A stretch of 64,000 bases of DNA from positions 117,988,610 through 118,052,609 of the forward strand of contig CM077647.1 in the NCBI GenBank assembly GCA_039707465.1, given 5' to 3'. The notes below the pieces were generated by a model that was given only the letters and a program-made list of their open reading frames with translations, searched no databases and had not been told where the DNA came from. The position numbers were made by a program, and so were the translations under genes. Source of the DNA: Rhabdophis nuchalis (lineage: Eukaryota; Chordata; Lepidosauria; Squamata; Natricidae). Within the stretch, counting starts at the first letter, position 1; each line of letters opens with the position of its first letter. This document shows, one piece after another, positions 55,301-62,001 of this stretch.

Positions 55301-57715
55301 TTGTATATCCAGCTCATGAGTTTTCTCTTTGCTGTCTGTTAATTTTGCTTTGGTAGCAACCTGTGGCTTCTTGATATTCTTCATGGGGACTAGTCGCCCT
55401 GCCACTTTCTTCCATTTTTCCTCCATTTTATGTGAAGCTGGTTTTATTTGCTCCCCTCTACGTGTTCCTTTATTTCTTTCAAGCCATTGCCTTTTTGTTA
55501 CCAACTGAAGAAAGAAGTATTCTTCTCTTGTATTTTTCCCAACCACATGAACCTCTTGTAATATTTTTTGATAGCTCTTTAAGTATTCTGGTCTTATAGT
55601 CCTGGTGGTGATTTCACCAGAAGCTTCTGAAATTTCGGTGGCCATTTTCTTTTGGATCTCCAGCTCAAAAGTTTTTTCTTTTTTTTCTGTCACGCTTATT
55701 TTGGGGGTGACTTGTGGCAACTTATTAACCTTCAGAGCTACTTGTTGTCTTGCAGGCTTCCACCATTGTTGAGGCATTGTGTGCGAAGCAAGTTTAAGTT
55801 GCTCTGCTTGAAGTTCTGCTATCTTTTCTGCAAATTGTCTCCTTTTTGTTAAGAATGTAAGAAATAAGTCTTCTCCTGTTTGCTTTTTTCCAAGCTCATC
55901 ATCTTCTTGTACTATGTTTTGATGGTTCTTTAACCATTCCAGATGCCTTTTAGATCTTATGTTGATGTCATCTGAATGTTCTGAGCTTTCTGCACCCACT
56001 TCCTTTTTTTGGATATCCAATTCAAGAGTTTTCTCGTTGTTGTCTGTTAATTTTGCTTTGGTAGCAACCTGTGGCCTCTTGTTATTCTTCAGAGGGATGA
56101 GTCGCCTTGCCACCTTCCTCCATTTTTCATCCATTTTATGTGAAGCTGGTTTTATTTGCTCCCCTGTATGTGTTCCTTCAGTTCTTTCAAGTCTTCGCCT
56201 TTTAGATGCCAACGGAAGAAAGAAGTCTTCTTCTCTTGTAGTTTCCCCAACCACATGAAACTCTTGTAATATTTTTGGATGGCTCTTTAAGTATTCTAGT
56301 TTTATAGTCCTGGTGGTGATTTCACCAGAAGCTTCTGAAATTTTGGTGGCCATTTTCTTTTGGATCTCCAGCTCAAGAGTTTTCTCTCTTTTTTCTGTCA
56401 CTTTTACTCTGGGAGTGACTTGGGGCCACATCTTAACTTTCAGAGCTACTTGTCGTCTTGCAGGCTTCCACCATTGTTGAGGCATTCTGTGCGAAGCAAG
56501 TTTAAGTTGCTCTGCTTGAAGTTTTGCTATCTTTTCTGCAAATTGTCTCCTTTTTGTTAAGAATGTAAGAAATAAGTCTTCTCCTGTTTGCTTTTTTCCA
56601 AGTTCATCATCTTCTTGTACTATGTTTTGATGGTTCTTTAACCATTCCAGATGTCTTTTAGATCTTATGTTGATGTCATCTGAATGTTCTGAACTTTCTG
56701 CACCCACTTCCTTTTTTTGGATATCTAACTGAAGAGTTTTTTCTTTGTTTTCTGTTAATTTTGCTTTGGTAGCAACCTGTGGCCTCTTGTTATTCTTCAG
56801 AGGGACGAGTCCCCTTGCCACCTTCCTCCATTTTTCATCCATTTTATTTCTTTCAATTCTTTGTCTTTTACTTAGCAACTGAAAAAAGAAGTTGTCTTCT
56901 CTTATATTTTTCCCAACCACATGAACCTCTTGTAATATTTTTGGGTGGCTCTTTAAGTATTCTAGTTTTATAGTCCTGGTGGTGATTTCACCAGAAACTT
57001 CTGAAATTTCTGTGTCCACTTCCTTTTGGATCTCCAAGTCATGAGTTTTCTCCATTTTTCCTGCAACTTTTGCTTTGGGAACCAGAGGCACTTGCCACCC
57101 TGCAAGCTTCCAATGTTTTTCAGCCATTGCGGGTGAATTATGTTTTACTTGATCTTCAACAGGTTTTCCTGTGTTTTTTGCTAATCCTTGCCTCTTTGTT
57201 GGTAATCTAACACCTAAGTCTTTTCTTCTTTGATTTTTTTGAATCCAATGATTTCTGTTTACCATATTCTGATTGTTCTTTAACCCTTCCAGATAGCTTT
57301 TACTCATCGAGTTGATGTCCCTAGAAACTTCCAAAATTTCTGTATTTAGATCCTTTTGGAGTTCCAACTTTTGAATCTTTTTCTTTTTGGTTATTTTTGC
57401 TTTGGGTGCTACTTGTAGGGCATTGGATGGCTTGTACAGTTTTTTCAGCAGATTTTCATGAGTTTCATCCAAATATTCATGAGCAGTTGATTTAGTTAAT
57501 CTACTCCATAATTTCAAAATTGATGACCTAAGAAATTCAATAGAATTACCAAATGTCTCTCGAATATGAGCATGGTAATAACTGGGATAATTGGTATCCC
57601 TTTTACAATAAATGTTTGAGGCTGGGCATGGAAGTACGAATCCATCCAACCTTTCAAAAAATATCAGCATTCCAACCAGGAAAATTTGGGTCGCAAAGGG
57701 GGCAACACATCTCAT
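34287..57715 (-). CDS. LRRC37: LRRC37-family single-pass membrane protein, 12 coding exons, no LRRs seen
   Basis: Hand-assembled exons (minus): 57715-53348, 51411-51304, 50765-50713, 50042-50000, 46829-46690, 45777-45739, 44265-44089, 43345-43301, 42933-42892, 42753-42709, 35006-34962, 34335-34287. Every intron is GT-AG, every junction phase matches, and the total is 5,154 nt (1,717 aa plus stop). Order: signal peptide (h-region about residues 7-20); ~117-aa repeats; a conserved domain at about 1356-1456 with an LIRMIKVNCRDL...SCDFLISRIGL core that resembles the mammalian LRRC37 C-terminal domain; the juncture EEPSEV/IPKQGIRQYG; a transmembrane segment at about 1472-1490; then a basic, Pro/Ala-rich and finally acidic cytoplasmic tail ending DEDEDEDEED. 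Mammalian LRRC37 proteins have the same C-terminal/TM/KPxWL..MY tail order but also carry LRRs, absent here. The family is best known from testis expression in mammals (known, not seen). Function is unknown. Start: the Met precedes a signal peptide and has an in-frame TAA upstream. Confidence 0.85.
34962..35006 (-). CDS. LRRC37: LRRC37-like exon 11
   Basis: 45 nt, phase 2 at both ends; acceptor aaccag/GGCTTC, donor GC/gtaagt. Encodes ASEEGGETEAGSTK. Its acceptor lies about 80 bp downstream (gene sense) of a 6.1-kb L1-type insertion, leaving only a short native intron stretch for branch point and pyrimidine tract. Confidence 0.75.
35100..36188 (+). pseudogene. Non-L1 LINE reverse transcriptase C-terminal part (5' module of the chimera)
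   Basis: Begins in the RT catalytic motif (YADDAVLI, near 35117), shifts frame near 35200, then runs open to 36188 with one stop (TAA at 35917-35919). Motifs: INYDKSKVLVFTR, HFKYLGIQFQ, TLAQTLYGIPIWIRG, AAFLRKLLGLP, SLARFNVLPSALLDGRF, RLCPCDRAEVETAEHVLLSC. The last is a CxC-H-C cluster as in RT-associated zinc ribbons. The clade is not identified, but it is neither L1 nor L2. Confidence 0.7.
36189..36810 (+). pseudogene. L1 ORF1 C-terminal part fused in frame to the upstream LINE
   Basis: Encodes VFRIGYKRQGGANRNVLVRF, KFEGKEIQVFQDTSRED, FLKPITKVLRDNDIKYNWRL and FFYKGRMQTI: the RRM-end and CTD of an L1 ORF1 RNA chaperone. The N-terminal coiled coil is missing. The open frame from 35929 crosses the junction without a break. 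Ends FFESGKQE. Confidence 0.8.
37032..38096 (+). CDS. L1 ORF2, endonuclease half (frame broken at 3' end)
   Basis: AP-endonuclease-like domain: KIMTWNVKGTGN, LFLQETHQK, VIVAGDFNLIRDRIDS, SRIDYIFVSKDL and DSDHAEVTMEI contain the catalytic Asn, Glu, Asp and His motifs. At the A8 run ending near 38091 the frame ends at TAA. The alternative frame continues as KLRYLNRDFFEF into the RT half, so a one-base change in a homopolymer (or a sequencing error there) is the only break in ORF2. Confidence 0.9.
   Translation: MRFIKIMTWNVKGTGNHIKRKRLELKIKRDSPDILFLQETHQKSEDFNRMNIKGMQIYEKSFGTSKARGVAILISNRVYFEKKQVIRDEEGRYLIIIGNINEQKVTLVNLYLPNEKQKGFLDKIIKILEIESVGKVIVAGDFNLIRDRIDSNNPTRFRQTNKGEILNKWMLRNSVVDVWRELKGSERVYTFCSKVYNTYSRIDYIFVSKDLLNNVDKVDVGIFKDSDHAEVTMEIDFNFEKKERGWRYDEKLYKKEEDKIWIFKKWEESWGLNDNGEVKFEIVWDTMKAIFRGESIKLSSRKYKEYKTKIEQDTRQIKILENQFSLTKDKKCLEELNLLKTKLIEEDIELVKKN
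38097..40774 (+). CDS. L1 ORF2, reverse transcriptase half
   Basis: Frame open throughout to TAG at 40772. Motifs: GKTPGEDGLPAEFYKEF, SYRPISLINQDAKIFT, GFVKGRYMSD, IISLDIFKAFDSVQ, GTRQGCPLSPTLFLL, YADDTLII (Tyr codon at 39098), KYLGITL, then the C-terminal CWRC...HMWYKC zinc-knuckle cluster. All RT catalytic aspartates are present. Long open frames with few substitutions point to a young insertion. Confidence 0.92.
41410..41860 (-). mobile_element. Old L2 C-terminal relic
   Basis: Minus-strand RFKELVIALKALHGIGPGYL and RRRTFSAGAPAHRNNLP match the L2 C-terminus, strongly decayed. 41861-42708 is intron without recognisable content. Confidence 0.65.
42709..42753 (-). CDS. LRRC37: LRRC37-like exon 10: SEKETP cassette 3
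   Basis: 45 nt, phase 2 at both ends, encoding SEKETPASEASPKT. Intron flanks also resemble exon 9 (the segment before each donor and the 'gacctgacaaagaac' acceptor block recur), so the duplicated unit was larger than the exon. Confidence 0.75.
42892..42933 (-). CDS. LRRC37: LRRC37-like exon 9: SEKETP cassette 2
   Basis: 42 nt, phase 2 at both ends, encoding SEKETPTSETAAS. Acceptor tttgtcag and donor GA/gtgagt are the same as in exons 8 and 10. One codon shorter than its siblings, so skipping or inclusion keeps the frame. Confidence 0.75.
43068..43254. mobile_element. hAT-type MITE with perfect 8-bp duplication in LRRC37-like intron 8
   Basis: CAGAGGGCTCA at the left, TTTGAGACCCCTG at the right. 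Flanked by GGTTATAA at 43060-43067 and 43255-43262. CpG-rich interior with GCGGCCCGC. Confidence 0.8.
43301..43345 (-). CDS. LRRC37: LRRC37-like exon 8: SEKETP cassette 1
   Basis: 45 nt, phase 2 at both ends; acceptor tttgtcag, donor GA/gtgagt. Encodes SEKETPTTETTPTT. Nearly the same sequence and splice sites as exons 9 and 10: a tandem exon duplication. Confidence 0.75.
43805..43997 (-). mobile_element. tRNA-derived SINE
   Basis: Reverse copy of the 15945 SINE: GAGTCAG...AAAGGATGGAAGGCTGAGTC, TGGCAATGAGCAGTTGAGTT and the tRNA-like head ATTCTAACCACTGCGCCACC. Confidence 0.75.
44089..44265 (-). CDS. LRRC37: LRRC37-like exon 7: Pro-Ala repeat exon
   Basis: 177 nt, phase 2 at both ends; acceptor ccctag, donor CT/gtgagt. 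Encodes TITPSPPPAATELP, about 17 PA/PT dipeptides, then VKKASSKK. The dipeptide run is a six-base coding tandem repeat and is likely length-polymorphic. The plus-strand Gly-Ala reading of this stretch is antisense. Confidence 0.75.
44580..44790 (+). mobile_element. Sauria-type tRNA SINE, diverged
   Basis: GGTTAAACTGTTGGACCAGG head, TTGGAGCCAGTCACTTCCTG body, CTCACAGGTTTGTTGCTGTT end. Confidence 0.65.
45185..45395 (-). mobile_element. Sauria-type tRNA SINE, reverse
   Basis: AGTGGTTTGCCATTGCCTCC, ACTAGAACTCACCACCTCCT and AGCCTGCTACCTAAACCACT read in reverse as tail, box B and head. Confidence 0.65.
45739..45777 (-). CDS. LRRC37: LRRC37-like exon 6: mini-exon
   Basis: 39 nt, phase 2 at both ends; acceptor attag/GCTTC, donor AAT/gtgagt. 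Encodes LPETPAPCPVEI between split codons. Confidence 0.7.
46060..46270 (-). mobile_element. Old L2 RT C-terminal relic
   Basis: Reverse of the L2 block around LQLVQNAAAR...LHWLP, many substitutions. 46271-46586 then carries a decayed retroelement 3' end before the (TCC)n tract. Confidence 0.5.
46588..46637. repeat. (TCC)n microsatellite
   Basis: About 16 CCT units, lying 53 bp past the exon 5 donor in the intron. Confidence 0.95.
46690..46829 (-). CDS. LRRC37: LRRC37-like exon 5: conserved cytoplasmic motif
   Basis: 140 nt, phase 0 in, phase 2 out; acceptor cttag/ACTTC, donor AAG/gtattt. Encodes TSAESLEKPNWLEGMYHDKV, then a Ser/Asp/Glu-rich stretch ending FSRENI. The KPxWLxxMY motif resembles the PLWFKDMY motif in mammalian LRRC37 tails, which supports the family call independently of exon 1. 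The open frame extends past the donor into a (TCC)n repeat read as poly-Arg, which is not coding. Confidence 0.85.
47205..47345 (-). mobile_element. L2 3' tail
   Basis: TTTATTATTTAAATTTCTAT then CCGCCCTTCTCCC...CAGGGCGGTGTACAGG, the reverse of the L2 3' end. 46830-47204 holds no gene. Confidence 0.7.
47796..49079. mobile_element. hAT-type MITE with 8-bp duplication, host of an L2
   Basis: CAGTGGTAGGATTCA at the left, TGAATACCACCTCTG at the right. Flanked by GAACTATG at 47788-47795 and 49080-49087. Interrupted by the L2 at 47931. Confidence 0.85.
47931..49047 (+). mobile_element. 5'-truncated L2 inserted in the hAT MITE
   Basis: Flanked by AACCTGT at 47924-47930 and 49048-49054. Encodes the RT C-terminal half in one unbroken frame to 48841: MKPLGKIICGFG, YADDTQLYIS, KLKLNPSKTEWLWFPAP, LHWLPVVFRVRFK, AFSVAGPALWNN. 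Ends GGGCGGGATATACATTTAAT. One of the younger L2 copies here. Confidence 0.85.
49560..49900 (-). mobile_element. Non-LTR retroelement C-terminal fragment
   Basis: Reverse relative of 22024-22320 (GTAGAAATAG, CAAAGGTAAGCAAGGGTAG, the 'VPIV..LG..SK.LE' region), with a (CAT)n run at 49838-49860. 49088-49559 has only a scrap of the TA-type element (CTGTATTTTTCAGAGTATAA, 49473). Confidence 0.5.
50000..50042 (-). CDS. LRRC37: LRRC37-like exon 4: basic cytoplasmic segment
   Basis: 43 nt, phase 2 in, phase 0 out; acceptor has an eight-T run (ttttttttaag), donor CAG/gtatgt. Encodes SFLRRKKEDKPEKQ, the stop-transfer-like basic stretch. Confidence 0.75.
50713..50765 (-). CDS. LRRC37: LRRC37-like exon 3: membrane-proximal cytoplasmic segment
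   Basis: 53 nt, phase 0 in and phase 2 out, encoding ICCHQPPKGPEGTPSVK plus GG. It was predicted before it was found: exon 2 ends in phase 0 and exon 4 starts in phase 2, so an exon of length 2 modulo 3 had to lie between them, and this one fits with acceptor caacag and donor GG/gtaact. The ICCH after the membrane is a possible palmitoylation site (inference). Confidence 0.75.
51304..51411 (-). CDS. LRRC37: LRRC37-like exon 2: transmembrane segment
   Basis: 108 nt, 36 codons, phase 0 at both ends. Acceptor ttgcag/ATACC, donor GAG/gtaagc. Encodes IPKQGIRQYGTGFNWR, then about 19 hydrophobic residues (LAVSVTTVMVAIIVVICM) and IE. The GYG-type juncture, NW/NK before the membrane and CxIE after it match the mammalian LRRC37 membrane region as I remember it. 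Confidence 0.9.
51556..52993. mobile_element. TA-flanked DNA transposon with nested insertion
   Basis: CCGTATTTTTCGGCGTATAAG at the left is complemented by CTTATACTCCGAAAAATACGG at the right, with TA on each side. Interior includes CAAAATGG/CCATAAGG repeats (52330-52560) and a (TACC)n(TC)n tract at 52800-52920. No transposase, so non-autonomous. Lies in intron 1 of the LRRC37-like gene. Confidence 0.8.
51579..52242. mobile_element. hAT-like foldback element nested in the TA element
   Basis: TAAGGTGACCAGA and TCTGGTCACCTTA are perfect 13-bp terminal inverted repeats, flanked by TATAAGAC and TATAAGAT. Interior is GC-rich and palindromic: 51718-51880 (GGAAGCAGCGGGCTGG, AGCGGCCAGCCGGAAGCCCC) pairs with 51908-52110 in reverse. 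Open frames on both strands are a product of the palindrome. Confidence 0.85.
52994..53347. other. Intron sequence, no feature
   Basis: Between the TA element and the exon 1 donor; nothing recognisable. Confidence 0.4.
53348..57715 (-). CDS. LRRC37: LRRC37-like coding exon 1: signal peptide, higher-order repeats, C-terminal domain
   Basis: 1,456 codons in one exon. The frame runs four codons past the donor (GAAGTG/GTAAAAG) to a TAG at 53333, so an unspliced 1,460-aa form would lack the membrane anchor. After the signal peptide and about 80 unique residues come alternating A and B repeats of about 117 aa. A carries motifs such as ISEASGEITTRTI, LKSHPKILQEVHVVGK and TKRQRLER. B carries HSDDINIRSKRHLEWLKNH, GKKQTGEDLFL and MPQQWWKP. 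Order A-B-A-B-A-B-A with degenerate units at both ends; the first A lacks a short GTHTGEQIKPAS-type stretch. The repeats are Lys/Glu-rich, probably helical. The conserved domain closes the exon, followed by an NET sequon. Confidence 0.9.
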
Positions 57716-57915
57716 GATGCCTATCCCCTCTTGCTCACTTTACCCAAATGAAGGCTGCTTGGAATGTTGCAGCCAACAATTGAGGTGATTCTATGCAGTT
57801 ACCAAGCAACCACATGTTATATTCCATATGGAGGCTGCAGGATAATGCCACTACTGTGACATCAGTTTACCATGATTCCTGACATCATAGAATTGCCAAA
57901 AACCATGGCAACAAT
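57716..57915 (-). promoter_or_regulatory. Putative LRRC37-like promoter: RFX X-box and CRE-like sites
   Basis: Upstream of the start codon are a near-perfect X-box, GTTACC-A-AGCAAC, at 57798-57810; two TGACATCA octamers (57857-57864, 57880-57887), each one CpG-decay step from the CRE TGACGTCA; and CCATGGCAAC (57903-57912), an X-box half-site. RFX and CREM factors drive many testis and ciliary genes (known). Their action here is inference. No CpG island or TATA box at a convincing position. Confidence 0.4.
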
Positions 57916-58169
57916 ATAGATAGTGGCCTCTTTTATATTTAACAAATTGATTTTATGAGATCACTTGGATATTTGTGATTAATTTGTTTGGTCAGAATCA
58001 CAGTAGGTAATATATTCTGCTTTCGCTGGAAAATCAGATTGTAAGGCCTGGCTATCATTCTCTAGCTTCTAAAACAAATTACTGCACATTATTATAGCTA
58101 GGAAACAGTGGGATAGGCAGGAATAGGAAGTGCTTCACAGTATTCCCTGACCAGCTTACAATGTTAACA

Positions 58170-58290
58170 TATTGCCCCTAACACTCTGGGTCCTCATTTT
58201 ACCAACCTAAAGGATGGAAAAATGAGGCAGCCCTGAGCTGGTTATGATCAAATTCCTACTGTGGGCAGAGTTAGCCTGCTATAGTGCATC
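58170..58290 (-). mobile_element. tRNA-derived SINE fragment
   Basis: GGGTCCTCATTTTACCAACC, AAATGAGGCAGCCCTGAGCT and GGGCAGAGTTAGCCTGC match the reverse of the 15945 SINE; diverged. Confidence 0.6.
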
Positions 58291-59474
58291 CAAGATAATC
58301 ATCTGCAGAAGAAAAAGCAGAGAAATGATAAACAGAAATTCCTGTGACACACGCAGCTGTCATCCTTCAGCCAAAGTTTATTTATTGTATTTATGTCAGA
58401 TTGCAAACAACTGAAATCCTGGCAGTTTATAGGATGATTACTGTAAGGTCCCAGAGGTTTACCTGAGCCATTGAGATGCCAAACAGAGTGAGAATTGAGA
58501 TGAGGCTTGCAAAAATAAAGCTTGTTTATTTTTTGGGCAAAGGGAAACACAGACAAAAGCATGTAAGGAATAGCCACACACTGAGAGTGGCTCTGACTAT
58601 TATATACATTTTATGCCAATAGAAACAAAGTTTATCCATTCAGACAAAGGTTCATCACCAACGTGATCTTCAAATAATTCTTTGTTCAGGTCCCTGTCTC
58701 TGTCCATGCTTTGCTTTCTTACAGAGTACCCTTGTCCTTGTGTGTTCATGCTCCTAGGCAGCTCCCCCCCTACGTACGCGTTCCATGGTGGTGTGGCCTT
58801 GCCCCTGTACCGGTATACTCCCCTGACCTGCCTCTGTTTGCAAGGTGCTTCTCAAAGAGAAGGATGCAAGAGTGGGGCTGTTTCAGAGGACCCGAGGCAA
58901 GAGCGGTGTTGAAGCCCTCTCTGAAGCAGCGGGAAAAGGAATGCATGGGTTGGAGTGGGGGAAGGAATTCAAACTTCATTATCCTAGTGCGGTGGGGCCT
59001 TTGGGTAAAGGTTGGAGGAAAGGGCCCTGGCTCGCTCATGCTCTTGCTTTTGCTCCCTCCCTCCCTTGTGTAGTTTGATGCAGTCTGCAGTCAGTGAAGC
59101 TGGGCGCCAATGTGGGCTGGCTTTTTGCATAGCTTTATTCAGGTGTGTGACTTTGCCTGCAATCAAACCAGATTGGGGAGGGAGAGCATGAGTGAGCACT
59201 GAAGAGACCACAGGAGGGAAGCCAAGCAAAGAGACATGCTGTAGCACACACACTTTCCCCCAGGCCCTGTTCTTTTGGAAGGCTCCGATCGGCTCTCTTC
59301 CAGCTTCACTGCCTCTCCTCTGACCCCAGCCTGCCAAAAAGAGGTGCATGTGGGCTTTATTGTGTTCCAGGCATTTCCCACCCAGATAGCCCACTGCATT
59401 TGCAATGGGGGAGGTGTTTGGGGAAAGCAGCGGAGAAATAGAGGGGATGGCAGAGGAACTGCTTTCAAGCCATT
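58291..59474. other. No gene seen
   Basis: Moderately GC-rich DNA with overlapping short open frames on both strands and no recognisable domain or clear splice structure. Possibly decayed repeat. Confidence 0.35.
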
Positions 59475-59750
59475 GGGAGAGATACCCAATCCAATTTTTG
59501 TTTGTGTGCACTGTGTTTGAGAGTGAGAGAGGGAAGGGAATAGGAAAGAGATACCCAATCCAACTTCTGTGTGTGCACGCTATGTTTGAGAGGGAATATG
59601 AGAGTGTAGGAGATATCCAATCCAAATTCTGTGTGTGCGTGCTGTGTTTGAGAGGGAGTGAGAGAGGGAAGGGGGTAGGAGAGATATATCTAATTCAACT
59701 TCTATGTGTGTGTTTGAGAGAGTGAGAGGGGGGAGGGATGGAGTGAGGGA
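59475..59750. repeat. Minisatellite, four ~65-bp units
   Basis: Units start near 59479, 59549, 59610 and 59679: GAGATACCCAATCCAACTTC, TGTGTGTGCACGCTATG, TTTGAGAGGGA. Followed by GA-rich sequence to 59810. Confidence 0.8.
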
Positions 59751-60045
59751 GAGAGGGAGGAAGTAGGGGAAGGGAGAAAGAAAGAAAAAGAAAGAAAAAG
59801 AAAGGTTTCTTTGCAAAACCTCTTTTGCAAAGGAGAAAAACAAATGCTGTCATTTTAAATCAGAACTGAGCATGCCTGGTTGTGGAATTCTGGGAGTTGA
59901 AGTCCACGAGTCTTAATGCTTATAACTTAAATTGAAGCTTTAAATTGAAAAGGTGCAGGGAACAACAAATTGGTTATATGTTATATGGTTTTATGTTTTT
60001 AAAATTTTGGGGTTTGTGCTTTGTGTTTCTAAAAGGGTTTGGATG

Positions 60046-62001
60046 GACTTCCGGTTCTGCCTTCCAGCGGTGATGGGCGAGTCTTTGACTCGGTCGCCGC
60101 TTTGTCCTTTTTTCTGTCCCCCCACGGGGGCGAGGCACCCCCTTTTTTGGGGGCCTCCCGTAGGGCTGGCTCGCCTGGGTTTGTTTTTCCCTGCGGTGGC
60201 GGGAAAACGGCCCTTGTCTTCGGCCTAGATGAGAGAAGGCATGCCGCGGGGGGGTTTCCCTTCGCCAATGGAGGACGGCAACGAACAGCGAATTTAAAAA
60301 GAGCTGAGTGTCGGGTCGGAAGGCTCCCTGGGGCTTTGGCGGCGAAGTGAAGAGTGAGTGATTTGTAACATTATTTGTGCTGGCAGCCTGGACTGAAAGA
60401 ACGTAGAGGGGGGTGTTTGTTTGTTAAACCCCCCCTCGGATTTAAAGCGGCGTTTAGAAATGGCTCCCAGTTGCGAGGGAGCGGATATTTTGTATCCGGA
60501 CTGCTTTAACTAAGTGAAAGTGATTTGCGGCTGGTTTCTTTACAATGTATCTAAGTCCGGCTGGCTTGATACAATTTTTCTTTTGTTGTTTTCTCCGCTG
60601 GCTCTCAGACTGGGCGGTGGAGGATGGTTCCCTTTGTTCCTGAATGATTATTTTTATTTTTGAAAAATTACCAACATCTCTTGTGAACTGGACTCTCTCT
60701 CTATACTAATGAAGACGTTTTTGGATTAATTGATTCCTTCTCTGGAGTGCCTTCCCTGCTATAATTATTGACTGTGAACAGTGTTTCTCTGCTGGGTCCT
60801 GAACTTTTTACATTCATTTGAACTGTTTTTCTCCTGACCTGCTTCAACGGCCCCAAAAAACGCCATCTTAGTGGCACTGACTTTAACAGCTTACCATGGC
60901 ATCTAAATCAGAACTGGCAGGATTGGAACAAAGAATGTCATCTTTGGAATCAGTGTTACAAGCTCTGGTGCATGAAATTAAAGCTTTGCGAGAAGATAAT
61001 AATAGTTTCAAGAAGGATCTTCTGGAAACACGGAAGCAAGTGCTGGAGAACACACAGAAGACGGAGGAGCTGGAAGGGGGGCTGGCTGGGGCAAAGGGAG
61101 AACTTAAAAATGTCAACACTGAAATTGCAGATTTGTCTGGTCATATGTCTAGGATGGATTTTGAAAGGATGTCATATTTTTTAAGATTTCAGAATATTTC
61201 TGAAGAATCTGGTGAATGTCTTCCTGAACTCATGAGTACAATTTTAGCAGACTATTTACATAAACCTAAAGATGAGATCAGGGGGGACATTGACCTAGTC
61301 TACATAATAAATTCGACATATGCCAGGATAAATGAAGTACCCAGAGAGATACATATTAAATTTGTTAGAAGGTCAACCAGAGAGGGAATTTTGAAGGCGC
61401 AGAGAGGGGGGGGCGTTAATTTACCAACAAAAGGAAGTCGTCATCTTGAAGCAGATCCCAAAAAAGATTAGAGAGATGAGAAGGAAGTATTCCTTCTTAT
61501 CTAAAAAATTGTTTGACCACGGGACCTGGTTTAAGTGGCCGATGCCGGAAGCGATGCTGGTGTTCTGGGATGAAGGAAGAGTAAGGATTAAAACAGTTGC
61601 TGAGGCGGAAGCCTTTCTTAAAAAACATTCCTCTATCCTGGGGGAAGATCCAGGGGGGATGGAGGGGGCCACGGCCCCGCCCGCTGGGGGCCAGGGAGGA
61701 GAAAAAGAAGATACAATTGCCAAGAGACTTAGATCGAAAAAATAACTTTGCTTTTTTTATTATTATTAATATTCTATAACCTTTATATCTGGATGTTTGC
61801 ACACGACTGCTAGCATAGAATTGAGAATCTAGGAAACATGTACTTATTTTCACCTTGTAGTATTTTTGGAAAAACGTTTTTTTTGATATTTTATTATGAA
61901 GCCCTGGAAGGGCCAATGATTCCGACGCGAAAGTTCTTAAAATGTTTCTGTATTCCCTACCCCTTTGGAAAATTGTAAAAACCAATAAAACTTTTTCAAT
62001 A
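60046..62001 (+). mobile_element. ORF1-only L1 derivative (HAL1-like) with 16-bp target duplications
   Basis: Flanked by TAAAAGGGTTTGGATG at 60030-60045 and 62002-62017. Order: GC-rich 5' UTR of about 850 bp, ORF1 (60896-61745), about 250 bp of 3' UTR ending ACCAATAAAACTTTTTCAAT. No ORF2 at all, so the deletion was in the source element rather than a 5' truncation. This is the half-L1 layout. Confidence 0.85.
60896..61745 (+). CDS. L1 ORF1-type RNA-binding protein of the HAL1-like element, one frameshift
   Basis: ATG at 60896 (CTTACCATGG context). A coiled coil (about residues 5-75: ELAGLEQRMSSLESVLQALV, then QKTEELEGGL), an RRM-like part (MSYFLRFQNISEESGE, NSTYARINEVPREIHIKFV) and REGILKAQR. 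At a run of eight G (61406-61413) the frame shifts and the +1 frame continues as LIYQQKEVVILKQIPKKIRE, RKYSFLSKKL, the CTD and ...AKRLRSKK. Apart from that single indel it is open for about 280 codons. Confidence 0.8.

Noticed and set aside
53448..56973. Plus-strand open frames of 60-99 aa, several nearly identical
   Set aside because: Shadows of the repeated minus-strand exon; they recur with its 700-bp period.
58682..59625. Several 75-213 aa open frames on both strands
   Set aside because: Mutually overlapping, no domain, no clear splice sites; they run into the minisatellite.
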